Positions 14,507 through 20,763 of a stretch of 42,423 nt of DNA are shown here, piece by piece; position 1 is the first letter of the stretch, and every line of letters begins with the position of its first letter. The stretch lies in IMG/VR virus record IMGVR_UViG_3300024255_000054, positions 1 to 42,423 of that record; one strand, 5' to 3'. Source of the stretch: a virus. The notes below the pieces were generated by a model. The model had not been told where the DNA came from, searched no databases, and saw nothing but the letters and a program-made list of their open reading frames with translations. Both the position numbers and the translations under genes were made by a program.

Positions 14507-15669
14507 AATTGTCCCAAGATAGAGTCTAACAATTCAATTTCTTTATCACCAATAAAATGGTTATTGCCCAAATAAATTCCATTATCATGAACAAAATCTA
14601 CATTTAATTTTTCCTTTTTAGTTTCAATATCATAATCTTTTAGGAATGGTTGTCTTAAAAGATTACCACCAATAATTGGTCTGTACTCCATACCATTTTT
14701 ATCAAATTCTTTTTTCAAAAAATGTGAGATCTCCTTTTTCTTACATAATACAGGAAAACAAAAATTACTTACAAAGTCATCATATTCCGGAACTACAAAA
14801 TTTTTGGAATATTTTTTTATGAGAGATATAAACTTTGAGTAGTTTTTATTTCTTCTTTCAATATATCTGTCAAGTCTTTTTAGTTGAGACATTCCCAATA
14901 CAGCACACAATTCTGTATTTCTAAAGTTATATCCATCCGTCACAAACATAAACTGTTTAGATATTTCAGGATACTTATCAATGTATGTTTGAAATTTTTC
15001 AGATTCTCTTGCTAATCCATGAGACCTCTTCATTCTCATCAAATCATACAAATCATAATTATTAGTGGAAATCATTCCACCTTCAATTGTTGATATATGA
15101 TGTCCAAAATAAAAACTAAAAGTAGATCCCAAACTATTAGATCCTACTTTTGTCCCATTGAGATTTTTACATCCATGAGACTCACATACATCATCTAAAA
15201 GTATTGCATTAGGAAATAATTCAGAATACTTATTTCTATTTGCAGGATATCCTATGAGATGTGTAACAAAAACAAGTTTTATATCAGGATGTTTTTCTGC
15301 AATATATTCCAAATCCTCTTCACAAAAACTAAAATTTTTAAGATTAATGTCACAAAAGATTGGAGTAAATCCCAATTGAATTACCGGACCAATATTTGTA
15401 ACCCATGTATCTGCAGGCACCAAAACTTTATCTCCATCCTTCAATCCATATAATTCTTTTACAGATGAAAGAAGAAGATAATTAGCAGTGCTTCCGGATG
15501 AGACATATAAAGAATACTTAGATCCTAACCAATTATTCCATTCAGATTCAAACTTTCTGACCTTTGGACCATTAGTAAATCTATTTGAAAATAAACAAAA
15601 AGATGCCATTTTGACCCGATCAGATAATGTTAGATTATCTTTCATCAATGGCCATTTAATATCACTCAT
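14503..15669 (-). CDS. ColD-like GDP-4-keto-6-deoxymannose 3-dehydratase (DegT fold)
   Basis: A 388-residue DegT/DnrJ/EryC1/StrS-fold protein. The Lys that forms the PLP Schiff base in aminotransferases is replaced by His191 in [14 protein letters not shown]. That is the hallmark of the ColD group, which uses PMP to remove the 3-hydroxyl of GDP-4-keto-6-deoxymannose. Further ColD-like blocks are [20 protein letters not shown] and NGIYLGNN. The iron-sulfur Cys pattern of E1-type CDP dehydrases is absent. I start at the ATG (15669), which overlaps the gmd stop by 8 nt; an upstream in-frame TTG is less likely. Sitting between gmd and fcl, it probably makes a 3,6-dideoxy sugar precursor. Confidence 0.83.
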   Translation of the reverse strand: MSDIKWPLMKDNLTLSDRVKMASFCLFSNRFTNGPKVRKFESEWNNWLGSKYSLYVSSGSTANYLLLSSVKELYGLKDGDKVLVPADTWVTNIGPVIQLGFTPIFCDINLKNFSFCEEDLEYIAEKHPDIKLVFVTHLIGYPANRNKYSELFPNAILLDDVCESHGCKNLNGTKVGSNSLGSTFSFYFGHHISTIEGGMISTNNYDLYDLMRMKRSHGLARESEKFQTYIDKYPEISKQFMFVTDGYNFRNTELCAVLGMSQLKRLDRYIERRNKNYSKFISLIKKYSKNFVVPEYDDFVSNFCFPVLCKKKEISHFLKKEFDKNGMEYRPIIGGNLLRQPFLKDYDIETKKEKLNVDFVHDNGIYLGNNHFIGDKEIELLDSILGQL

Positions 15670-16657
15670 GAATACACATATCCTCAACTAATTCTTTAAA
15701 AGAAATCTTAGGTTCCCAACCTAATTTTTTCTTTGCCTTAGTGGCATCACCTAATAAAGTTTCAACTTCAGCAGGTCTGAAATATTTAGGATCAATTCTG
15801 ATGACCGTTTCTCCATCAGAATTAATACCAACTTCATCAAGACCAGAATCTTCCCACCTAATTTTCATATTGAAATAAGGTGCCGATTCTTCAACAAACT
15901 GACGAACAGAATATTGTTTTCCTGTAGCAATCACAAAATCTTCAGGTTTATCTTGCTGAAGCATCAACCACATAGCTTCAACATAATCTCTAGCATGTCC
16001 CCAATCACGAAGTGCATCAAGATTGCCAAGATACAAACAATCTTGTTTACCTTCAGAAATTGCTTTGAGTGCTCTTGTAATCTTACGAGTTACAAATGTC
16101 TCACCACGTCTTGGAGATTCATGATTAAACAAAATACCACTACATGCATACATTCCATATGACTCACGATAGTTCTTTACTATCCAGTACCCATAGAGTT
16201 TTGCAACACCATAAGGAGAACGTGGATAGAAAGGTGTAGTTTCAGTCTGCGGAGTTTCTTGTACTAAACCATAGAGTTCACTGGTGGATGCCTGATAAAT
16301 ACGAACCCTATTCTCCATACCAAGCAAACGGACTGCCTCAAGCACTCTCAGGGTGCCTATAGCATCTGTCTGACCCGTATACTCAGGCATCTCAAACGAT
16401 ACCTTTACATGACTTTGTGCTCCCAGATTATAAATCTCATTTGGTTTGACCTGCTGAATAACTCTTACAAGATTAGTGGAGTCAGTCAGATCTCCATAGT
16501 GAAGATTAATTTGTTCATAAATGTGATTAATGCGATGAGTATTGATCAAAGAAGCACGACGAACAATACCATGAACTTCATAACCTTTTTCAAGGAGAAG
16601 TTCTGCAAGGTATGAACCATCTTGTCCTGTAATACCAGTAATTAAAGCAACTTTCAT
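15662..16657 (-). CDS. gmd: GDP-mannose 4,6-dehydratase
   Basis: A 331-residue extended SDR, near the usual 340-370. N-terminal [19 protein letters not shown] binds [15 protein letters not shown] follows, QASTSELYG carries catalytic Thr/Glu, and [14 protein letters not shown] holds Tyr-x-x-x-Lys. [16 protein letters not shown] is the diagnostic GMD substrate block. It converts GDP-D-mannose to GDP-4-keto-6-deoxymannose, the branch point to fucose, colitose, rhamnose or perosamine. It is the first gene of the 19-gene operon. No clear Shine-Dalgarno is seen and the predicted leader is only about 15 nt. Confidence 0.95.
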   Translation of the reverse strand: MKVALITGITGQDGSYLAELLLEKGYEVHGIVRRASLINTHRINHIYEQINLHYGDLTDSTNLVRVIQQVKPNEIYNLGAQSHVKVSFEMPEYTGQTDAIGTLRVLEAVRLLGMENRVRIYQASTSELYGLVQETPQTETTPFYPRSPYGVAKLYGYWIVKNYRESYGMYACSGILFNHESPRRGETFVTRKITRALKAISEGKQDCLYLGNLDALRDWGHARDYVEAMWLMLQQDKPEDFVIATGKQYSVRQFVEESAPYFNMKIRWEDSGLDEVGINSDGETVIRIDPKYFRPAEVETLLGDATKAKKKLGWEPKISFKELVEDMCIHE

Positions 16658-16678
16658 ACGCTATTCTATAACTTTACC

Positions 16679-16707
16679 ATTATACAAAAAAAGCAGAGTT
16701 TATGCAA
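16679..16707 (-). promoter_or_regulatory. Promoter of the glycan operon, overlapping a terminator
   Basis: Minus strand: TATAAT (16679-16684) preceded after 17 nt by TTGCAT (16702-16707). The -35 matches only 3 of 6 consensus positions and lies in the terminator hairpin of the upstream gene. The predicted start is about 15 nt before the gmd ATG. Confidence 0.6.
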
Positions 16708-16714
16708 CTCTGCT
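16686..16714 (-). terminator. Intrinsic terminator after the 97-aa gene
   Basis: Minus strand: AGCAGAGTT, 5-nt loop, AACTCTGCT (16692-16714), a 9-bp perfect stem, then TTTTTTT. It ends the purM transcript before the glycan operon. Confidence 0.88.
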
Positions 16715-16732
16715 CTACTTTTTTCTTACATG

Positions 16733-17026
16733 TTATAATGTCCTCTCTAATCTGGTTTCTGCCTGGTCTGGAAAATCTCTAGGACGACTATCTAAAGCAT
16801 TGTCAGTTCTAGGCGAACCTTCGTTTGCCTTCATCGTGTGTTGAAAGTTGATCCTCTTGTATCTAATGCAGAATGGGTCAGGCATCCAATATGTCACCTG
16901 CCAATTAATTAGTGGATTCAACTCAAGATGTTTCTCTACAGAATGATTAAAAATACCAATCTGAATATATCCATCATGAGTGACACAAGAGTTGTCACCT
17001 ACTGACACAACAAATAGTTGTTTCAT
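16733..17026 (-). CDS. Unknown protein, 97 aa, downstream of purM
   Basis: A 97-residue protein beginning MKQLFVVSVGDNSCVTHDGY with a mixed alpha/beta pattern and a basic/acidic C-terminus rich in Arg, Asp and Pro. No family recognised. It overlaps the purM stop by 4 nt and is followed by a terminator, so it is part of the purM unit. Confidence 0.65.
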   Translation of the reverse strand: MKQLFVVSVGDNSCVTHDGYIQIGIFNHSVEKHLELNPLINWQVTYWMPDPFCIRYKRINFQHTMKANEGSPRTDNALDSRPRDFPDQAETRLERTL

Positions 17027-17952
17027 TTAACCTTTCCAATAACCCATGATTTCATACCATATGGAGTGTCTGCAATGAGAGTTTGTGTCATCTTTACTAC
17101 ATCTGGGGACACCACCAAACAAAATCCAATGCCACAATTGAATACATTACGCATCTCTTCCTCGGCAATCTCTCCTGCCTCCTGTATCTTGTTAAAGATT
17201 TCTGGTCTTTCCCAAGCAGACCAATCAACATCAACAGTCAGATGCTTTGGAAGGCATCGTGGAAGGTTCTCAGGGATGCCACCACCTGTGATGTGTGCCA
17301 TGCCTAGGATAGGAACTTCATCCAACAGGTGCTGGATCAGACGAGCATAGATGGTGGTTGGAACCAGCAGTTCAGGCATCTCTTTATAGTAGATGTAATT
17401 TCTCCACAGCATATCATTGACTAGTGTGTATCCATTACTATGGAGACCACTACTCTCAATACCAATAACTACATCACCAGGTCTAATGTTACTACCGTCA
17501 ACAACGTCATTCTTTTCTACAATACCAGTACAGAAACCAGCAAGGTCATAATCATGTGCCCTGAAATGCTCTGCTGTTTCTCCACCTAACAATTCCATAC
17601 CTGCCATAGCACAACCAGTGGCAACTCCATACGCAATGTCACTCACATTAGAATCAAGTGTTTTAGTAGAGATATAATCTAGAAAATATAATGGTTTAGC
17701 ACCAGAACATATAACGTCATTGACGCACATAGCAACGAGATCCTGACCAATAGTGGTGTAATCACGGGCAATCCTACAAATGTTAATTTTAGTTCCGACA
17801 CCATCAGCACCAGATACCAGCACAGGTTTCTCATATCCTGATGGCACTTCCATCATTCCACTGAACCCGCCAATACTAGGCGATAGTGCTTTAAGATACT
17901 CAACAAAGGATCTACCCTTGATAATGTCAACTCCAGAAGTTTTATAGTCCAT
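17023..17952 (-). CDS. purM: Phosphoribosylaminoimidazole synthetase (AIR synthase)
   Basis: A 309-residue PurM, slightly shorter than bacterial enzymes (about 345). Seen: SGADGVGTK (ATP/substrate loop), GGETAEHFRAHDYDLAGFC, GIESSGLHSNGYTLV and TGGGIPENLPRCLP. It closes FGAM to AIR with ATP, the fifth step of purine synthesis. Cyanophages carry it to raise purine supply for DNA replication. The N-terminal MDYKTSGVDI resembles the bacterial Y-x-x-A-G-V-D-I start. Confidence 0.94.
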   Translation of the reverse strand: MDYKTSGVDIIKGRSFVEYLKALSPSIGGFSGMMEVPSGYEKPVLVSGADGVGTKINICRIARDYTTIGQDLVAMCVNDVICSGAKPLYFLDYISTKTLDSNVSDIAYGVATGCAMAGMELLGGETAEHFRAHDYDLAGFCTGIVEKNDVVDGSNIRPGDVVIGIESSGLHSNGYTLVNDMLWRNYIYYKEMPELLVPTTIYARLIQHLLDEVPILGMAHITGGGIPENLPRCLPKHLTVDVDWSAWERPEIFNKIQEAGEIAEEEMRNVFNCGIGFCLVVSPDVVKMTQTLIADTPYGMKSWVIGKVK

Positions 17953-17967
17953 GATTAAAAAATTTTA

Positions 17968-18186
17968 TTATGCAACTTCTACTGGTTGTTCAAGATCCAC
18001 ATAAAGACAGTCCATCATAATTTCATAATCATCACCAGGATCACCAGAAAATACTACTCCATTGTTTTCATAATAACGACGAACTTTTTTAAAAAGTTTA
18101 GGATTTTTTACATCAAGAAATAAGTCCCCATTTGCAGCACCACGAAGAGTGGGGAGGTCTTTTTTAAACTTAGAAGTAAGTGTCAT
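17968..18186 (-). CDS. Unknown protein, 72 aa, upstream of purM
   Basis: A 72-residue protein (MTLTSKFKKDLPTLRGAANG start) with a basic N-terminal half and an acidic C-terminal half. No domain recognised. It is the first gene after the promoter at 18209-18237 and lies 15 nt upstream of purM. Confidence 0.7.
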   Translation of the reverse strand: MTLTSKFKKDLPTLRGAANGDLFLDVKNPKLFKKVRRYYENNGVVFSGDPGDDYEIMMDCLYVDLEQPVEVA

Positions 18187-18208
18187 TTGTCTGATTAATT
18201 ACCTTGTA

Positions 18209-18237
18209 ATAATAAGATGGATGGAGTAAAAAGTCAA
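18209..18237 (-). promoter_or_regulatory. Early promoter for the purM unit
   Basis: Minus strand: TTGACT (18232-18237), 17 nt, TATTAT (18209-18214), about 23 nt upstream of the 72-aa gene start. Confidence 0.75.
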
Positions 18238-18243
18238 GTAGTT

Positions 18244-18341
18244 GTTGAGAGAAGAATCGAACACCTCTAAGGCAATTTAAAATTACCGGTTCCCCTCTTC
18301 TCCCCAATTCTAGTTTTGCTACTCAACTATGCTTAAACTAG
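18244..18341 (-). ncRNA. tRNA-like structured segment, possibly a degenerate tRNA
   Basis: Minus strand features: GTTGAG (18322-18327) can pair with CTCAAC (18244-18249). A 5-bp anticodon-like arm GGTAA/TTGCC (18271-18287) has a 7-nt loop TTTTAAA. A T-loop-like GTTCGATTC lies at 18254-18262, with a 4-nt spacer between the two arms as in real tRNAs. The D-arm region does not fold as a tRNA and has about 15 extra bases. The loop centre would read UUA, complementary to the UAA stop. I think it is a decayed or unusual tRNA-like RNA, not a working tRNA. Confidence 0.3.
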
Positions 18342-18438
18342 CAAAAAATACAAAGTTGAGTTGTCAAGGCAGGTGCAGTATGTCCTTCCAGATTATGTTC
18401 GGTCGGTTCCCATGCTTCTTTTTTTCCTTACCTTAACT

Positions 18439-18503
18439 GTAGGTTCCTATCGCCGCTGCTCCTGAACCTACCAAAGGGGAGCACCGCAGTTGATTTCTCA
18501 ACT
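18439..18503 (-). ncRNA. Candidate structured RNA with H-type pseudoknot
   Basis: Just downstream of the promoter at 18509-18537 the minus-strand RNA can form a 5' hairpin AGUUGA-GAAA-UCAACU (18488-18503). An interlocked pair of helices follows: UGCUCC (18478-18483) with GGAGCA (18457-18462), and GUAGGUUC (18464-18471) with GAACCUAC (18439-18446). The order stem1-stem2-stem1'-stem2' is an H-type pseudoknot with perfect 6- and 8-bp stems. There is no convincing ORF. It could be a riboswitch-like leader of the purM unit or a trans-acting RNA. Confidence 0.5.
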
Positions 18504-18508
18504 CATAC

Positions 18509-18537
18509 ATTATACTACCTCTAGTGCCCTCTGTCAA
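18509..18537 (-). promoter_or_regulatory. Perfect-consensus early promoter
   Basis: Minus strand: TTGACA (18532-18537), exactly 17 nt, TATAAT (18509-18514), a full sigma70 consensus. It lies in the 3' end of the 51-aa gene. It drives the roughly 300-nt gene-free structured stretch before the purM unit. Confidence 0.85.
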
Positions 18538-18676
18538 ATGGTTCCCAATGCTGCCAGTTGTATTTGTGGACTGCCCACATTCCTATAACAGGAATAAACA
18601 CCAAAGAAAATCCTATCACCCCAAGACACCAAGGAGTATTCATAATTGTTCGAACAAAAATTTGTACATTCATCAT
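18521..18676 (-). CDS. Small membrane protein, 51 aa
   Basis: A 51-residue protein with one or two hydrophobic segments (VIGFSLVFIPVIGMWAV) and a polar C-terminus ending WEPFDRGH. Start at 18676 overlaps the upstream stop by ATGA; a second ATG follows directly. Its 3' end carries the -35 of the next promoter. Family not recognised. Confidence 0.6.
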   Translation of the reverse strand: MMNVQIFVRTIMNTPWCLGVIGFSLVFIPVIGMWAVHKYNWQHWEPFDRGH

Positions 18677-18822
18677 GGATTTTTAGGGTCAATTCCTAAG
18701 GTCTTCAAATACTCTATCCACCAATCTTGGTCTTTCATATATCTCCAATTGGGAACTTCTTTTCCAAGTTCCACAACATAATACTGATGCAGTGCTTCAT
18801 CGATAATCTGTGCGATTTCCAT
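18673..18822 (-). CDS. Small unknown protein, 49 aa
   Basis: A 49-residue soluble protein starting MEIAQIIDEALHQYYVVELG, Trp/Tyr-rich toward the end. I start at 18822 because GAGGAAG precedes that ATG. The in-frame extension to 18942 would overlap almost all of the 70-aa membrane gene in another frame. Confidence 0.6.
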   Translation of the reverse strand: MEIAQIIDEALHQYYVVELGKEVPNWRYMKDQDWWIEYLKTLGIDPKNP

Positions 18823-19009
18823 ATTCTTCTTCCTCTGCATCAACGTCTTCATATGGATTTTCCAAGAAAAGTCCTCGTTTTCGTGAAGGTTCTCGTTTGA
18901 CATAATCCTGTTCTGCGTTAACTGCTTCAACCCAAACAGCAAGTTTTAATACTATGTAGATAATAACAAGAGGTAAAAAACATGCAATAAGAATGATTTG
19001 ATGTCTCAT
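18797..19009 (-). CDS. Small N-terminally anchored membrane protein, 70 aa
   Basis: A 70-residue protein: a strongly hydrophobic N-terminal helix (HQIILIACFLPLVIIYIVLK) then an acidic cytoplasmic-type tail (DVDAEEEEYG). The ATG overlaps the stop of the 38-aa gene (ATGA). AAGGAG lies upstream. Family unknown; one of a run of membrane micro-genes. Confidence 0.65.
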   Translation of the reverse strand: MRHQIILIACFLPLVIIYIVLKLAVWVEAVNAEQDYVKREPSRKRGLFLENPYEDVDAEEEEYGNRTDYR

Positions 19010-19122
19010 AAATCTCCTTCGTCTCTAATTCTGATAAAATAACCAATAATTATTCCACTCAGCAAGGCAATATAAAGGTAAATAAGACTTGCAAAAAAAC
19101 TAAAAAGTTCATTCCAATCCAT
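19006..19122 (-). CDS. 38-aa membrane micropeptide
   Basis: Reads MDWNELFSFFASLIYLYIAL then a continued hydrophobic stretch (LSGIIIGYF) and a charged end (IRIRDEGDL). It is a single membrane span with a 4-nt overlap at its stop and a 14-nt overlap with the upstream gene. GAGGAAGAAG precedes its ATG. No family recognised. Confidence 0.55.
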   Translation of the reverse strand: MDWNELFSFFASLIYLYIALLSGIIIGYFIRIRDEGDL

Positions 19123-19240
19123 CTTCTTCCTCATCAGGTTCGTAAAGTGGACATGGCTCTTCGAACAAATTTCTCACCCTAAGTTGATTTATCTGTTCTT
19201 TGAGTTGCTCGTAAAACTCTTTTCTTTCTTCCTCGTTCAT
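19109..19240 (-). CDS. 43-aa acidic helical peptide
   Basis: A 43-residue highly charged protein (MNEEERKEFYEQLKEQINQL start) that should form an amphipathic helix, with an acidic tail EPDEEEDGLE. It lies between membrane micro-genes and overlaps the 38-aa gene by 14 nt. Function unknown. Confidence 0.55.
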   Translation of the reverse strand: MNEEERKEFYEQLKEQINQLRVRNLFEEPCPLYEPDEEEDGLE

Positions 19241-19247
19241 TTACTTA

Positions 19248-19451
19248 TTAGAGTGTTATTTTTAACCAAGGAGCAATGGGGTCAATTACTCCAATAAGTC
19301 GAAGAAGACCCTCAGCAAAAAGTGCGAGAACAACCCAACCAACACACATACTGATAATTCCAGCATTACGATTATGTTTTCGTATGGCATCATCAATCAT
19401 CTCCTGAACTTCACTTCGTTTCACATAGTCATCATTATAAGGACTCATCAT
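19248..19451 (-). CDS. Small C-terminally anchored membrane protein, 67 aa
   Basis: A 67-residue protein: a charged N-terminal helix (SEVQEMIDDAIRKHNRN) followed by a hydrophobic span (IISMCVGWVVLALFAEGLL). Tandem ATGs allow a start at 19451 or 19448. It overlaps the upstream 53-aa gene by 17 nt. Family not recognised. Confidence 0.6.
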   Translation of the reverse strand: MMSPYNDDYVKRSEVQEMIDDAIRKHNRNAGIISMCVGWVVLALFAEGLLRLIGVIDPIAPWLKITL

Positions 19452-19596
19452 TCTTTACATCAAGCATTTTTGATAATGGATCTTCCTGTCCACTAACTAT
19501 AGCACAAGCTCTTTGATAAAACATGTTTTGTGTATTTCCTGATTCTTCAAATGCTTTTTTTACTTTCACCCAATTTTCGTAAGTGTGTTCGTCCAT
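19435..19596 (-). CDS. Unknown protein, 53 aa
   Basis: A 53-residue soluble helical protein beginning MDEHTYENWVKVKKAFEESG. It is the first gene of the micro-gene run that follows tRNA-Ser and lies 25 nt downstream of a promoter-like site at 19621-19648. No domain recognised. Confidence 0.55.
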   Translation of the reverse strand: MDEHTYENWVKVKKAFEESGNTQNMFYQRACAIVSGQEDPLSKMLDVKNDESL

Positions 19597-19620
19597 TTAA
19601 TTAATGCTTATTTAATAGTT

Positions 19621-19648
19621 ATAATAGTCAATGTCTAATATTTGACAA
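19621..19648 (-). promoter_or_regulatory. Probable early promoter of the membrane micro-gene run
   Basis: Minus strand: TTGTCA (19643-19648), 16 nt, TATTAT (19621-19626), lying between tRNA-Ser and the 53-aa gene. Confidence 0.55.
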
Positions 19649-19667
19649 CTTTGTGTGTATTTCCCAA

Positions 19668-19750
19668 CGGAGAGAACAGGAATTGAACCTGCGAAGTTTT
19701 TACACCCGACTGTTTTCAAGACAGCTTCCTCGACCAACCGGACCCTCTCC
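19668..19750 (-). tRNA. tRNA-Ser (anticodon UGA)
   Basis: An 83-nt class II tRNA. The acceptor arm GGAGAGG pairs with UCUCUCC (last pair G-U), with discriminator G as expected for serine. The anticodon loop CUUGAAA reads UGA. The T-arm contains GGTTCAATTCC. A long variable arm is present. CCA is not encoded. Confidence 0.93.
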
Positions 19751-19751
19751 A

Positions 19752-19784
19752 ATAATTTACAATAAACCGCTCTGCCAACTCACC
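19752..19784 (-). pseudogene. tRNA 5'-half fragment (tRNA-Ser-like)
   Basis: Minus strand GGTGAGTTGGCAGAGCGG then TTTATTG looks like an acceptor 5' strand plus D-arm of a tRNA (GGCAGAG-x-GGTTTA is typical of tRNA-Ser). It is followed by AT-rich sequence and then the intact tRNA-Ser. No matching 3' half (ACTCACC) follows. It also contains the stop codon of the 85-aa gene. It is probably a leftover of a tRNA deletion. Confidence 0.42.
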
Positions 19785-20037
19785 TCACTTCAAAGTCCAT
19801 TTTACGAATTTTACGTTGATTTCTTTGTTCTTGCCATAAGATGTCTTCCTGTGAAAAAATACTCTTATTACTTTTGGAATGGTGTGAATTTAACATAACA
19901 ACATTTGATAAGTCAACTGCTGAAATTTTATCACCACGAATAGTTGCCATGTTAGGGCAACCACAAGAAACTGTTTTACTGGATCGTCCTTCTAATTCTT
20001 TACCACAAGAACGACACCTAATTTTATTATTTTCCAT
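19780..20037 (-). CDS. Cys-rich zinc-ribbon-like protein, 85 aa
   Basis: An 85-residue protein with four cysteines near the N-terminus in CRSCG and CGCP (Cys8, Cys11, Cys25, Cys27), a likely zinc knuckle. A middle block IRGDKISAVDLSNVVML and a basic C-terminus follow. No exact family is known to me. It lies 33 nt downstream of a late-type TATAAATA at 20071-20078. Confidence 0.7.
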   Translation of the reverse strand: MENNKIRCRSCGKELEGRSSKTVSCGCPNMATIRGDKISAVDLSNVVMLNSHHSKSNKSIFSQEDILWQEQRNQRKIRKMDFEVR

Positions 20038-20070
20038 TGTATAATACGTTATACATCTTCAGTTTCAAGA

Positions 20071-20078
20071 TATTTATA
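20071..20078 (-). promoter_or_regulatory. T4-like late promoter element
   Basis: TATAAATA on the minus strand, 33 nt upstream of the 85-aa gene and overlapping the stop region of the 57-aa gene. Confidence 0.6.
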
Positions 20079-20247
20079 CTTCTTTTTTTAGCATATATTC
20101 TACCGTATTAGCAACATCATTCATTGCTTCTCTCAAATCTTTTCTCTGTCCTGAATGACATTCCGAAGAATATGTTCCTGAAGTTTCTTCACAGAGAGTC
20201 CATCTCCATTGCCTCATACTCTCAGAGTACCAAAGATTAATTTTCAT
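20074..20247 (-). CDS. Unknown protein, 57 aa
   Basis: A 57-residue protein starting MKINLWYSESMRQWRWTLCE, with a beta-rich aromatic N-terminal half and a helical C-terminus (LREAMNDVANTVEYML). Overlaps the upstream coiled-coil gene by 11 nt. It looks like a compact single-domain protein of unknown family. Confidence 0.55.
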   Translation of the reverse strand: MKINLWYSESMRQWRWTLCEETSGTYSSECHSGQRKDLREAMNDVANTVEYMLKKEV

Positions 20248-20413
20248 TTATAGAAAATTCGTCTACGCGACTAATTAGTTCTCCCATCTTACGGATCAAT
20301 TGCGTGTGTTCATTTTCTATTTCCCCAATACGACTCTGTAGTATCTCAATCATATCATAGATATTATCACAGTCTGCAATTTTTTGTTCCGACTTTTTCA
20401 TTTTATTTTTCAT
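20237..20413 (-). CDS. Short coiled-coil protein, 58 aa
   Basis: A 58-residue protein with a heptad-like pattern (IYDMIEILQSRIGEIENEHT). Start at 20413 overlaps the upstream stop (TAATG). Met5 at 20401 is an alternative start. Family not recognised. Confidence 0.55.
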   Translation of the reverse strand: MKNKMKKSEQKIADCDNIYDMIEILQSRIGEIENEHTQLIRKMGELISRVDEFSINEN

Positions 20414-20622
20414 TAGTAATCCATGTCTCCACCATAACTAATACAGATTTTCTTGTTTTCTGCTGATGCTCTACACCACTGCCTGACATAAGCATCTGCA
20501 TCCTTATCCATTGCAAAGTGAGCATGGTTGTGGAGCACTCCTATTGTAATAAGAACACCAATAGTAATCAGATTATAGTGTGTTACTGGATGAGTAATGA
20601 TTTTCAGAAAGTAATTTTTCAT
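20413..20622 (-). CDS. Small membrane protein, 69 aa
   Basis: A 69-residue protein: basic N-terminus, a hydrophobic span (NLITIGVLITIGVLHNHAH), then a polar Cys-containing tail (DAYVRQWCRASAENK). I place the start at 20622 because the longer in-frame ORF would run through tRNA-Gly. Probable inner-membrane or thylakoid protein of unknown role. Confidence 0.6.
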   Translation of the reverse strand: MKNYFLKIITHPVTHYNLITIGVLITIGVLHNHAHFAMDKDADAYVRQWCRASAENKKICISYGGDMDY

Positions 20623-20646
20623 AACAAAAAGGGATTTCTTACGGAA

Positions 20647-20717
20647 AGCGGAATACCAGAATCGAACTGGTGACGAAAGGTTGGAAACCTTTAGTTTTGC
20701 CTCTAAACTAATTCCGC
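20647..20717 (-). tRNA. tRNA-Gly (anticodon UCC)
   Basis: A 71-nt tRNA. Acceptor GCGGAAT/ATTCCGC pairs perfectly. The anticodon stem AAAGG/CCTTT has the loop TTTCCAA, so the anticodon is UCC. The T-arm is ACCAG-TTCGATT-CTGGT. Discriminator U. CCA is not encoded. Confidence 0.93.
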
Positions 20718-20763
20718 AGAGTGGGAGATTGCTCTCCCGACACACTTCCTCCACACAAGAGGT

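Noticed and set aside
14503-15687. Calling the DegT-fold gene an aminotransferase
   Set aside because: The catalytic Lys is replaced by His, so transamination through an internal aldimine is not expected.
18244-18341. Calling a functional ochre-suppressor tRNA
   Set aside because: The anticodon-like loop centre is UUA, but there is no proper D-arm, the T-stem has a mismatch, and 15 extra bases are present.
18439-18503. Transfer-messenger RNA or SRP RNA
   Set aside because: No GGAUUCGAC-type tmRNA start, no tag reading frame, and no SRP domain IV loop pattern.
18673-18942. 89-aa version of the 49-aa gene
   Set aside because: The extension overlaps most of the 70-aa membrane gene in another frame, and a good ribosome-binding site precedes the internal ATG at 18822.
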